Source: an uncultured Spirochaetaceae bacterium (GTDB lineage: Bacteria > Spirochaetota > Spirochaetia > Sphaerochaetales > Sphaerochaetaceae). Taken from it: 64,000 nucleotides of DNA. Positions 33,050 through 41,409 of the stretch are shown one piece after another. The DNA lies in assembly GCA_944389145.1 (NCBI GenBank), contig CALXLH010000032.1, positions 20,945 through 84,944 on the forward strand, read 5' to 3'. The notes beneath the pieces are model-generated. The model had not been told where the DNA came from. It did not search any database and saw only the letters and a program-made list of their open reading frames with translations. Each line of letters starts with the position of its first letter. The first letter of the stretch is position 1. The position numbers and the translations under genes are program-made.

Positions 33050-34410
33050 TTCTTCCTCCCTGATACCGTAAATGAGGAGATCTTCGTGGATCTCCCTATG
33101 GAACGGCAGCCGATGGATCTTTTTCCATCTGCGTATATATTGAATGAGGTAGTACTTAAGCCCCCTCCCACGAATATCTCCGCAGAATCCTCATCGATGA
33201 TCATATCCACGCGCATATCGGAGGCATCAGATGGAACGCTGAGGCAGGCCGCGCGGTCTACAGAACCGTCCTTCCATATCGTTACCGCAACAGAGGATGA
33301 ATTGCCGTCCGCGATCACGACCATCCTCTCTCTTCCCTGCTCTATATCCACCTCTGCCGGCGCGTTCGGAACATCCCTCCTGATAGCGATGGAAACAGCA
33401 GTTGCCCCTGATTGAGGAGAGGGACAGATACTCATTTCTCCGGACAGTTCTCCATCAAGCTTATAGAAATCATGGCTGAAGGTATCCCATACTGACTTCA
33501 CAGGATATGATGAGAGACGGCCGCCGATGCATCTTATCTCGCGAGGAAGCGTCATGAAGCCGCACCATGGAGACTCGGGATCGGGTGAGAATCCCTTGAA
33601 GGTCCCCATCCACTGCCAGCCATTGGCCCATGCCATGGCGAGCCTAGATCCATCAGGGCCTATGAAGCTCTGCAGCGCATAGAAATCCGAGCCGTAGTCA
33701 AATGGCTGTGAATACCGTGGCACGAAGCGGCATCTATCCAGATCGGCATCTCCGATGACCGCCATCACGGGAGCGCCTTCCCTCACGTAGTCCACAGGCG
33801 AGAACGTCAGCACCCAGTGGCCATCCACCTCGAAGAGATCAGGGCACTCAGGCATCCTTCCCTGCTCTGCAGGCAGCTCATAGATATGGCCCATCGCCTC
33901 CCAGCCGATCATATCCTCTGACCTGTAGAGATCGATGAAGCCATGCGTTCCATCAGAGGCGCCGATGACCATGTATATCCAGCCGCCATGGCGGAATATC
34001 CTGGGATCACGGAAATCAGTATAGCCAGAAGGCATGTCGATGAGTGGATTCGCAGGATGCTTCTCGAAGACCTCTCCATCATGGCTTATGGCCAGACACT
34101 GGCGCTGCTTACCTCCGGCAACGGCCGTATAGACAAGATACATCACGCCATCCTCGATGAGCGCAGAACCGGAGAAGCAACCCCCCTGCTCATCATCCTC
34201 ATACCACCTGTCAGGATAGAGGGCTATCGGCAGCTCTTCCCAATCAACCAGGTCATCGCTCACGGCATGACCCCAATGCATCTTCCCCCAGGAGGAGGAA
34301 TAGGGATTGTGCTGGTAGAAGATATGGTATCTTCCATTGAAGAAGCACAATCCGTTCGGATCGTTGATCCATCCCTTCCGAGGGGAGAAATGAAGCGCCG
34401 GGCGTCTCAT
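33046..34410 (-). CDS. Glycoside hydrolase family 32 (fructan/sucrose hydrolase)
   Basis: 454 residues, cytoplasmic. All three GH32 motifs are present: nucleophile Asp17 in WINDPNG, transition-state stabiliser Asp135 in FRDPRIF, and acid/base Glu188 in MPECPDLF. A C-terminal beta-sandwich follows. Expected to cleave beta-fructofuranosyl bonds in sucrose or short fructans, possibly phosphorylated. It overlaps GH172 upstream and GH3 downstream by ATGA. Confidence 0.93.
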   Translation of the reverse strand: MRRPALHFSPRKGWINDPNGLCFFNGRYHIFYQHNPYSSSWGKMHWGHAVSDDLVDWEELPIALYPDRWYEDDEQGGCFSGSALIEDGVMYLVYTAVAGGKQRQCLAISHDGEVFEKHPANPLIDMPSGYTDFRDPRIFRHGGWIYMVIGASDGTHGFIDLYRSEDMIGWEAMGHIYELPAEQGRMPECPDLFEVDGHWVLTFSPVDYVREGAPVMAVIGDADLDRCRFVPRYSQPFDYGSDFYALQSFIGPDGSRLAMAWANGWQWMGTFKGFSPDPESPWCGFMTLPREIRCIGGRLSSYPVKSVWDTFSHDFYKLDGELSGEMSICPSPQSGATAVSIAIRRDVPNAPAEVDIEQGRERMVVIADGNSSSVAVTIWKDGSVDRAACLSVPSDASDMRVDMIIDEDSAEIFVGGGLSTTSFNIYADGKRSIGCRSIGRSTKISSFTVSGRKK

Positions 34411-35495
34411 CTCGGATGCCTCTCGGTAGCCTCAGGCAACCTTGAGAACGGTACATGAGGCTCCGTCTGGTACCAGTACGCCACCGAGGAGATATCATCC
34501 TGACGCTCGAAGAGCCCGCCATGGCTCACGCCGATCTGCTGGATCGTCACGCTCAGGCTCTCCTTGAAGAAGATCGGATCCTGCACATGCCATCTATAGA
34601 AGGCGCGCATCGGCGGGCAATCATCCTCATGGTAGGGGTTATAGACGCGCCTATCATGCGTGCTATGGAATGGATATCCTAGATACGGCGTGCAGTAGGT
34701 CTGTTCCACAGTCCGGCCTTCCACATGCCGGGCAAAGCTCCATGAGCCGCCGAAGTAATCCTCCATACCCGTGCCGCAGATCGTAGGATACGCCTCATCC
34801 CCGTCGATGAAGAACTTTACCTCGCCCTCCCCGTACCAGTATCTGGAAAGGGTCGACAAGGCGATGAACGTGCCGAGATACGCTCCCTCGCCCTTGATGG
34901 AATCGATGATGCGATAATCCTTTCCGATGGCAGTAGGGTTCTCTCTTCTCCAGGAGGCATGGAAATGCAGCAGATCGCTATCCATCTCGCCAAGCGCATA
35001 GTCTATCTGATAGAAGAACGCGGGAATCGGAGAGGGATGCTGATTCTCAAGGGTTACTACCGCCCTTGAGAAGAAAGGCATCCTGATATAGCAGTTGAGC
35101 CCGCGCGACGGAACGACGGAGATAAGCGCGGAGTTGACATCATAGGTCTCTCCGAAGCCATTGCAGAAGAAATCCCCCAGAGGAACCTCGACCGATGGCT
35201 CCGTCTCTCCGTCCCAGTACATGCGAAGCACAAGATCCCGAAGCACAAAGCAATCCGCCTCGGAGGTCTTATCCGTCACGGTCATCCAGATATGGTTTAT
35301 GCATCCAGATCCCTTTATATCGGCAAGCGTCACCGTCGCGCCTGGAGCGATATCCTTCAGGCATGGCGATCCCTTGCGTCCGACGCCAAGCACCGAGGCG
35401 CACTTACCGCCCTCACCCTTCGCGCCCGTAGGATTCTCCGCGGTTATGGCGAATGACCTAAGGCCACTCCTTCTCATCGGATCGATAATCATCAT
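34407..35495 (-). CDS. Glycoside hydrolase family 172 (DUF2961) protein
   Basis: About 362 residues, cytoplasmic. The N-terminal GEGGKCASVLGVGRKGSPCLKDIAPG region and GSGCINHIWMT, then VEVPLGDFFCNGFG and the Glu-containing GTGMEDYFGGSW, are the DUF2961/GH172 hallmarks. The family includes difructose dianhydride hydrolase and alpha-fructofuranosidase or arabinofuranosidase members, which fits the two GH32 genes around it. In-frame GTG (35498) and ATG (35495, 35492) starts overlap the malG-type stop; I use 35495. Confidence 0.88.
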   Translation of the reverse strand: MMIIDPMRRSGLRSFAITAENPTGAKGEGGKCASVLGVGRKGSPCLKDIAPGATVTLADIKGSGCINHIWMTVTDKTSEADCFVLRDLVLRMYWDGETEPSVEVPLGDFFCNGFGETYDVNSALISVVPSRGLNCYIRMPFFSRAVVTLENQHPSPIPAFFYQIDYALGEMDSDLLHFHASWRRENPTAIGKDYRIIDSIKGEGAYLGTFIALSTLSRYWYGEGEVKFFIDGDEAYPTICGTGMEDYFGGSWSFARHVEGRTVEQTYCTPYLGYPFHSTHDRRVYNPYHEDDCPPMRAFYRWHVQDPIFFKESLSVTIQQIGVSHGGLFERQDDISSVAYWYQTEPHVPFSRLPEATERHPR

Positions 35496-36346
35496 CACCC
35501 CTTCGTCGCGCCGATCGTCATACCGGCCGTAACCTGCTTGTTGAGCGCGAAATACACGATCATCGGCGGCAGGATAGATATAGCGATGGCCGCGAACGTA
35601 AGCCCCCAGTCGACATTGCCGAACGCGCCCACGTAATCCTTAAGCCCCATAGCGACCGTCTTCGCGGAATTCCTGCTGATGAAGGTGTTTGCGAAGATAA
35701 AGTCATTCCAGATCAGGATGCTGTACATCGACGCAATCGTAACGAACGTGTTTTTCGCGAGAGGAAGCATTATCTTCGTGAATATCGAGTATGGCGTGCA
35801 CCCATCGATGGTCGCAGCCTCGATAAGCTCATCAGGCACGAACGTAAAGAAGTTCACGAACATCATCGTCGACAGCGGTATCGCGAATCCAACCTGAGGA
35901 AGGATAAGCGAGAACGTCGTGTTGAGGATACCCATGCGGCTATAGAATATGAAGAGCGGGATAAGCGTTATCTGCACAGGTATCATGATCCCGAACGTCA
36001 GGAAGCTATAGAGCTTGCTATTTAGCCTGCAGCGGAACTTCGAAAGCGCGAAGCCGAGGGTCGAGCTGAAGATCATTATCAGGATCAGCGAGCCACCTGT
36101 GACCTTTATGCTATTCCACATGTATCTCCAGATGTTTCCTTCCCTTATGACGCTGATGTAGTTCTCGAACGTCGGGTTAGCGGGGAGAGAGAACGGCGTG
36201 GATGAAAGCTCCACGGTAGGCTTGATGCTTGCCATGAAGACCCACAGCACCGGGTATATCTGGATCAGCAGGAAGAATAGGATGACAATAGCGAAGATAA
36301 CCTTCTTGACCATCTTCCTAGCAGCATATCCATCATTCGTCATCAT
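35495..36346 (-). CDS. ABC sugar transporter permease (MalG type)
   Basis: 283 residues, six hydrophobic helices. The EAA loop reads LIEAATIDGCTPYSIFTKIMLPL, the coupling site for the ATPase. The start overlaps the partner permease (ATGA), with GGAGG upstream. No ATP-binding gene is in the locus, so it must use a shared ATPase encoded elsewhere. Confidence 0.92.
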   Translation of the reverse strand: MMTNDGYAARKMVKKVIFAIVILFFLLIQIYPVLWVFMASIKPTVELSSTPFSLPANPTFENYISVIREGNIWRYMWNSIKVTGGSLILIMIFSSTLGFALSKFRCRLNSKLYSFLTFGIMIPVQITLIPLFIFYSRMGILNTTFSLILPQVGFAIPLSTMMFVNFFTFVPDELIEAATIDGCTPYSIFTKIMLPLAKNTFVTIASMYSILIWNDFIFANTFISRNSAKTVAMGLKDYVGAFGNVDWGLTFAAIAISILPPMIVYFALNKQVTAGMTIGATKG

Positions 36347-37224
36347 ATCGCCTCCCTGTTCCTGGTAATCATCCTCAGGATGAATACCGCGAGTATGCTT
36401 TCCACGATTATAAACACGGCAATGGCGCTGCCATACCCGAACTGATTGCTCGAGAACGCCTGCTTATACATATATGTCGAGAGAAGCTCGCTCTCGTTTC
36501 CCGGGCCTCCATTGGTAAGGAGGAACGGGACATCGAAGCCTCGGAGGGCTCCGGTGATGCACATCGTGAGGGAAAGGATTATCACAGGCCTTATCATCGG
36601 CAGCTTGATCTTCCACAGCGTCTGCCAGGCGTTGGCGCCATCGATCTCGGCGGCCTCGCTGACCTGTGGATCCAGCGATATCAGGGCCGCGTAGTATATG
36701 ACCATATACATTCCGGTGAATCGCCATCCCTCAGGGATGGAGACAGCGGCAAGCACCGTATTTATATCCGCGAGCCAGCTGCGGGCCAGGGACTCAAGCC
36801 CCACGGAATCGAGGATTATATTGAAAAGCCCCATCGGCTCAGTCGCGTACATGCTCCTGAACATCTGCCCCACGGCAACCGTCGTGATGATGCAAGGGAC
36901 GTAATAAAGCGTCTTTACAAGCGAGACATGCTTCTTCATATAGGTCAGCAGGACAGCGAAAAGCAGTCCGATGAGAAGCTGCATGCCAACGACTATCACA
37001 AGATAGACAAGGTTATTGAAGAACGACTTATAGAAGACGTGATCTGTGAAGAGCTTGGTATAGTTCGCCAGCCCTATGAACTTCATCGGCCCGATACCGC
37101 CCCACTTCATGAAGCTGATACGAACTGAATCTATTATCGGATAGAAGACTGCGAAAAGATAGAACAGCAGTCCTGGAAGGAGAAAGACCAGATAGGCCTT
37201 CCTGTTTCTTATCACACCACTCAT
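36343..37224 (-). CDS. ABC sugar transporter permease (MalF type)
   Basis: 293 residues, six helices. PGLLFYLFAVFYPIIDSVRISF at the N-terminus and the EAA loop SEAAEIDGANAWQTLWKIKLPM are typical of CUT1 permeases. GGAGG lies 6 nt before the ATG. It follows the binding-protein gene after a strong hairpin. Confidence 0.92.
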   Translation of the reverse strand: MSGVIRNRKAYLVFLLPGLLFYLFAVFYPIIDSVRISFMKWGGIGPMKFIGLANYTKLFTDHVFYKSFFNNLVYLVIVVGMQLLIGLLFAVLLTYMKKHVSLVKTLYYVPCIITTVAVGQMFRSMYATEPMGLFNIILDSVGLESLARSWLADINTVLAAVSIPEGWRFTGMYMVIYYAALISLDPQVSEAAEIDGANAWQTLWKIKLPMIRPVIILSLTMCITGALRGFDVPFLLTNGGPGNESELLSTYMYKQAFSSNQFGYGSAIAVFIIVESILAVFILRMITRNREAI

Positions 37225-37244
37225 CCATGACCTCCTGGGGATAT

Positions 37245-37271
37245 CCCGAAGGCGGGATCACCGCCTCCGGG
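37245..37271 (-). other. Intercistronic hairpin between binding protein and permease genes
   Basis: CCCGAAGGCGG (37245-37255) with CCGCCTCCGGG (37261-37271): an 11-position stem with one mismatch and a 5-nt loop, 10 nt after the binding-protein stop. There is no T tract. It probably stabilises the upstream message and raises binding protein over permease. Confidence 0.6.
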
Positions 37272-37280
37272 TAGCTTAGA

Positions 37281-38552
37281 TCAGGTATTCTCCGCGATAG
37301 ACTGGTCAACAAGCTGGATGAACGTCTCAGCGTCCATGTCGCCAGAGGCGAGAAGCAGCAGGTTGTCCTGGAGTATCGTATTGGTAGCAGGATCGAGATA
37401 GGTATCCCATGGCTTCATGAATGCGGAGCCATAGTTGCCCATATCCTCTGCGATGCGATGATAGAGCGGCGTGAACTCGACATCAGCAGGAAGCTCGCCC
37501 TTCATCGGGGACATCTGCATCTTGGAAGCATAGACGTCGCCATAATGCTCGATCAGATACATGATGAATCCCTTGGTCTTCTCATCGAAGGTCTCGACGT
37601 TGAAGGCCATTCCGATTCCGGAGTTGGCGCAGTACTCATTAGGTCCGGTGACAGCGCCATCGACCATCGGCAGCAGGAAGTAATCGATCTCGCCTGCGAG
37701 GTACTTCTCAAGCATCGGGTTCTGCTCCCAGTCGCCGATGTAGTACATGGCGGACTTGCCATCGAGGAACATGCTCTGGGCGGTAGCGTAATCGGTAGCC
37801 GCGAATCCATCATTGAAGTACTGTCCGATCTCCTGCACGAACTCTATGGCCTTTCTTCCAAGGTCATCGCCCATGGATGCCTTGCCATCGCGAAGATCTA
37901 TGATGTACTGATTCCCTGAATACCTGAACGGGATCATCGCCATGTAGCGAAGGACCGGCCATCTGTCGACGCCATCGACCGAGATCGGGGTGATGCCGTT
38001 CTCATCAAGCACGCGGCAGATCTCAAGCCACTCATCCATCGTCTCAGGAGCCTCAAGCCCGTACTGCTCGAAGATCGTCTTGTTGTACCAGATCATCTCG
38101 ATGTGGTACTCAAGAGGAAGGGTGTACATCGTTCCATCGACGAATTCCTGATAGCGGAGCGCTACCTCATGGTAATCATCGTAGAGCCCCTCATCCTCAA
38201 GGAACTGCTTTACGTTGACGAGCATCCCCGCGTCAACGAGTTCCTGGCAATACGGATCCGCGTCGATATCGATGATATCAGGCATGTTGCCACCAGCGAT
38301 AAGGGTCTTGAGCTTCTGCAGGTATGATGGCCTGTCTGCGGTCGTCTCGACCTCAAGCTTCCACTTGCCGCCCATCTCCTGGCTATAATCCTCTGCGATC
38401 TCCCTTATCGCGGTATCTATCTCTCCGCCAAGCGGACGTGAGGCATACCAGGTAACGGTAACCACATCATCAGCGCTCTCCGATGAGCCACCGGCCATCA
38501 GGAACGGCATGGAAATAAAAAAGACCAGCATCGCTATAACGACTTTCTTCAT
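37281..38552 (-). CDS. ABC sugar transporter substrate-binding protein
   Basis: 423 residues, CUT1-type binding protein. The signal peptide MKKVVIAMLVFFISMPFLMA is followed by GGSSES with no lipobox Cys. TVTWYASRPLGGEIDTAI, LKTLIAGGNMPDIIDIDAD and YTLPLEYHIEMIWYNKTIFEQYGL are standard family features. The start at 38552 has AAGGAGG; six extra codons upstream overlap the preceding gene. The likely ligand is a fructan oligosaccharide or difructose anhydride, inferred from the neighbouring enzymes. Confidence 0.92.
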   Translation of the reverse strand: MKKVVIAMLVFFISMPFLMAGGSSESADDVVTVTWYASRPLGGEIDTAIREIAEDYSQEMGGKWKLEVETTADRPSYLQKLKTLIAGGNMPDIIDIDADPYCQELVDAGMLVNVKQFLEDEGLYDDYHEVALRYQEFVDGTMYTLPLEYHIEMIWYNKTIFEQYGLEAPETMDEWLEICRVLDENGITPISVDGVDRWPVLRYMAMIPFRYSGNQYIIDLRDGKASMGDDLGRKAIEFVQEIGQYFNDGFAATDYATAQSMFLDGKSAMYYIGDWEQNPMLEKYLAGEIDYFLLPMVDGAVTGPNEYCANSGIGMAFNVETFDEKTKGFIMYLIEHYGDVYASKMQMSPMKGELPADVEFTPLYHRIAEDMGNYGSAFMKPWDTYLDPATNTILQDNLLLLASGDMDAETFIQLVDQSIAENT

Positions 38553-38566
38553 ATTCTCCTCCTTTA

Positions 38567-40036
38567 TCATCTCTTCTGCGCAAGGCAGTCGAATCGTTCA
38601 ATATCTATCTTACCGGAAACCACATAGGCTCCCATGAGTCCCTCTTGGAAGTCATATGCCCGAGTAGAGAGGACAACCTCATCATTGACATATACGAAGA
38701 GGATCTCACCGCAGCGGAATATGCGGACATCCCACAGGCCGTCACCGCTTCCGATGAACCTCAGGCACTCCGCGGCAAAGGGCACATCCCCCTTGATCTG
38801 CCACTGGTATATCCCCTCTCCTCCCTTCGGGATGCGCGGCCATCTGTCGATTGCGACAAGGCCGTTAAGGAACCTTATCTGATACCCATTCTCAAGCTTC
38901 TCATCCGTGCCGATGAAGAATCCGAACTCCGCGGCATCGGACCGGATCCTTGCGGAGAGCGCGAAGTCATCGCATCGTACCCCATCGAAGAGAAGCGCTC
39001 CCATGCCATCGGAGGAAAGGCATCCATCCTTGCACGACGCATTGACAAGCAGATCCTTACCCGGTTCGATCCTGTCTGAATAGAGGTCGGTAAGGGCATC
39101 TACAGGGTGGACGAGAAGGCGGCCCGTGGCCTTATCCGCGGTAATGGAATGGGCAACGAGGGTACCGCCCCACTCCCATGGGCCGAAGTCATTGCCGCCC
39201 TTCTTCGTGGATATCCATCCGAAGGCAAGGCGCGAGCTTTCCGTTCCTGCTGTCTTGATGGCATAGTCGCAGCGGCAGTCGAGGGTATCCTCGCCTACGA
39301 TCCTCCATGGTCCCTGCAAGGAATCCGATACGCGATAATGCGTCATGAACCTGTCGGAGAAGGTGGAGAAGACAAGATACCAGCGGCCTTCCATGCGGAA
39401 TACCTCCGGACATTCCATCGTTATGTACATATTCGGCGTATAGAACGGCCTCTCATAGCTCCAGCTGATGAGATCGGGTGACTTGCAGAGGGCGATGCAC
39501 CCTCCCCTATGATATCCGGAGCCCTTCTCCCTCGCGCAGAGAAGCATCCAGTATAGGCCTTCCTCCTCATTGTAGAAGACATAAGGATCACGCCAGTCAT
39601 ATACCTCATAGATATCATTGTCGGCAATGAACCGGAAGTCCTTGACGACATCCAGGCTGTCGGGGGCGCTGCCTCTGGCCATCATCACAGACTGGATAGC
39701 CTTGCCATCTATCCTTATCTCATCGTTGAATCCGGTGAAGAACGCATAATACAGCCCATCGTTTCCCTTAATGACAGAGCCAGTGTAGCTATTCTTGTTC
39801 TGCGACCCCTCATCCCCTAGAGGAAGGATGATCTTATCGTCGGAATATGAAAGCCCGTCACGTGTTCGGACCATGTACCATGTCGTATCCTCAGCATAGA
39901 TCCCCTCGCCATGGCAGCGTGGATCATGAAGATAGTACACGAAATACTCACCATTCTCGTAATACGGGATGGCATCACCAACATACGCACCTTCAGGCTT
40001 ATATGAGATATTCTTGATAGTTACATCGCCATTCAT
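38567..40036 (-). CDS. Glycoside hydrolase family 32 protein, second type
   Basis: 489 residues, no signal peptide, first gene of the fructan operon. GAYVGDAIPYYENGEYFVYYLHD replaces WINDPNG and supplies the nucleophile Asp; DWRDPYVF and MECPEVFRM supply the other two catalytic acids. The C-terminal 170 residues form a LamG/GH32C-like sandwich (DFALSARIRSDAAEFGFFIG). This divergent GH32 group differs from the invertase-like copy at 33046-34410, suggesting a different linkage. The start at 40036 has AGGTG upstream. Confidence 0.88.
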   Translation of the reverse strand: MNGDVTIKNISYKPEGAYVGDAIPYYENGEYFVYYLHDPRCHGEGIYAEDTTWYMVRTRDGLSYSDDKIILPLGDEGSQNKNSYTGSVIKGNDGLYYAFFTGFNDEIRIDGKAIQSVMMARGSAPDSLDVVKDFRFIADNDIYEVYDWRDPYVFYNEEEGLYWMLLCAREKGSGYHRGGCIALCKSPDLISWSYERPFYTPNMYITMECPEVFRMEGRWYLVFSTFSDRFMTHYRVSDSLQGPWRIVGEDTLDCRCDYAIKTAGTESSRLAFGWISTKKGGNDFGPWEWGGTLVAHSITADKATGRLLVHPVDALTDLYSDRIEPGKDLLVNASCKDGCLSSDGMGALLFDGVRCDDFALSARIRSDAAEFGFFIGTDEKLENGYQIRFLNGLVAIDRWPRIPKGGEGIYQWQIKGDVPFAAECLRFIGSGDGLWDVRIFRCGEILFVYVNDEVVLSTRAYDFQEGLMGAYVVSGKIDIERFDCLAQKR

Positions 40037-40052
40037 ATCGCACCTATTTCCA

Positions 40053-40111
40053 TGTGCATTTGCACACAAGATTAACAACTAGAATTATATGTCAAATGCT
40101 CCAGTTAGCAA
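40053..40111 (-). promoter_or_regulatory. Promoter of the fructan operon with LacI-type operator
   Basis: TTGCTA (40111-40106), 16-nt spacer, perfect TATAAT (40089-40084). Downstream lies the inverted repeat TGTGCA-TT-TGCACA (40053-40066), placed to block elongation. The same TGCACA core recurs near the lacI-type gene. Confidence 0.6.
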
Positions 40112-40248
40112 CAAAAATCGTGCATCAAAATATCAATTCACGGAAATGCTCCAATTAAATCGTAGTTATCTAACTAGAATACAAATAATTACAAATAGAG
40201 GTATTATTTATGGCTATCTCAGATGCATGTATGCATATGCAAGCATTA

Positions 40249-40263
40249 TGCACAAAATGCACA
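40249..40263 (+). promoter_or_regulatory. Second TGCACA-type operator candidate upstream of the LacI-family gene
   Basis: Direct repeat TGCACA at 40249-40254 and 40258-40263, in a run of ATGCAT/ATGCACA words. It shares its core with the operator at 40053-40066, so the regulator may bind both and also control itself. Confidence 0.4.
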
Positions 40264-40318
40264 CATTTTCCTTGCGAGATGTAAAACCATGAGATATCCT
40301 TATTACATCGAGGTAACG

Positions 40319-41362
40319 ATGAACTGCTCTATAAATGACATCGCAAGGCATCTGAATCTGTCGCGCAACACGATATCGAAGGCGCTTAATGGCAAGCCCG
40401 GGGTTTCCCCCGAGACACGTCGCCTGATATTGGAGACGGCAAGCGAGATGAGATACCGGAATGTCCTTGATTACCCTGGCAATGATGAGAGGCAGTCAAA
40501 GGGAACGATACTATTCCTGACGAAGGCGACGCGCCATACGAGTTTCTGGCTATGCGTCATGGAAGGCATCAAGAGGCAGCTTGAGAATACAGGCTATAAG
40601 CTCGCCCTCTCGATAATGTCAGAGGAAGAGCTGAGGAACAAGGAGCTGCCAAACCTGTCCCTGACGGAGGATGTGAAGGGGATAATCATAGTTGAGATAT
40701 GCAACCTCGAGATGTGCAGGAAGATACTCGGGCTGGGGCTTCCGACAGTCACTGTTGATATGCCGCGCAATCCAGAGGAGATCCTTGATTCGATCGATGT
40801 GGTCACAATGGAGAACAAGAGGCATATCTCTCACCTTATAGATATGCTTGTGAAGCAAGGCAAGAGGAGATTCTCATTCGCTGGCGACCTTTTCTCTGAC
40901 AATGTAAGCCAAGGATTCATGGACAGATATGAGGCATTTACCGAAGCGCTTGCGCGCAACGGCCTTTCCGAGGACAAGGATTCATCCTTCACGACGGACG
41001 GGCAGGACCAATTCCTCAACCTTCCATATCTCATCGGCCGTATCAAGAAGATGAGGAAGCTTCCTGAGGTATACTTCTGCGGCAATGACTGGACGGCGCT
41101 ACAGCTCATGCACGCCCTTACCTACTCAGGTTACTCAGTACCCGACGACGTATACATAGTAGGGTTCGACAACACCACCGAGTCCTCCGAGTCCATCCCT
41201 GCCCTTACCACGATAAACACCCCGAAGGAACAGCTGGGAAAGACCACGATAGACTGCATCGTAGGCAAGATAGAAAGCCCCGAACGCGCCCCTATGTTCA
41301 TACAGGTTGCTACGAATCTCATAATCCGTGATTCAACGGGCGATCTGAAGGAAATGATGTAA
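40319..41362 (+). CDS. LacI-family transcriptional regulator
   Basis: 347 residues. The HTH reads SINDIARHLNLSRNTISKALNGKPGVSPETRRLI, and the hinge helix follows with the LacI-type sugar-binding domain (GTILFLTKATRHTSFW, VYIVGFDNTTESSESIPALTTINTP). The start at 40319 (MNCSINDIARHL) has GAGG 5 nt upstream; the frame runs back to 40223 through the operator region and was not used. Probably the repressor of the divergent fructan operon. Confidence 0.9.
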   Translation: MNCSINDIARHLNLSRNTISKALNGKPGVSPETRRLILETASEMRYRNVLDYPGNDERQSKGTILFLTKATRHTSFWLCVMEGIKRQLENTGYKLALSIMSEEELRNKELPNLSLTEDVKGIIIVEICNLEMCRKILGLGLPTVTVDMPRNPEEILDSIDVVTMENKRHISHLIDMLVKQGKRRFSFAGDLFSDNVSQGFMDRYEAFTEALARNGLSEDKDSSFTTDGQDQFLNLPYLIGRIKKMRKLPEVYFCGNDWTALQLMHALTYSGYSVPDDVYIVGFDNTTESSESIPALTTINTPKEQLGKTTIDCIVGKIESPERAPMFIQVATNLIIRDSTGDLKEMM

Positions 41363-41369
41363 GACGGAA

Positions 41370-41394
41370 GATGGCGGAGCCATGCCCCGCCATC
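41370..41394. terminator. Hairpin between convergent lacI-type and lipoprotein genes
   Basis: GATGGCGG (41370-41377) and CCGCCATC (41387-41394), 8-bp stem, followed rightward by a short mixed stretch and AAAAA. It may terminate both convergent genes. Confidence 0.6.
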
Positions 41395-41409
41395 GTACTC
41401 TTAAAAATA

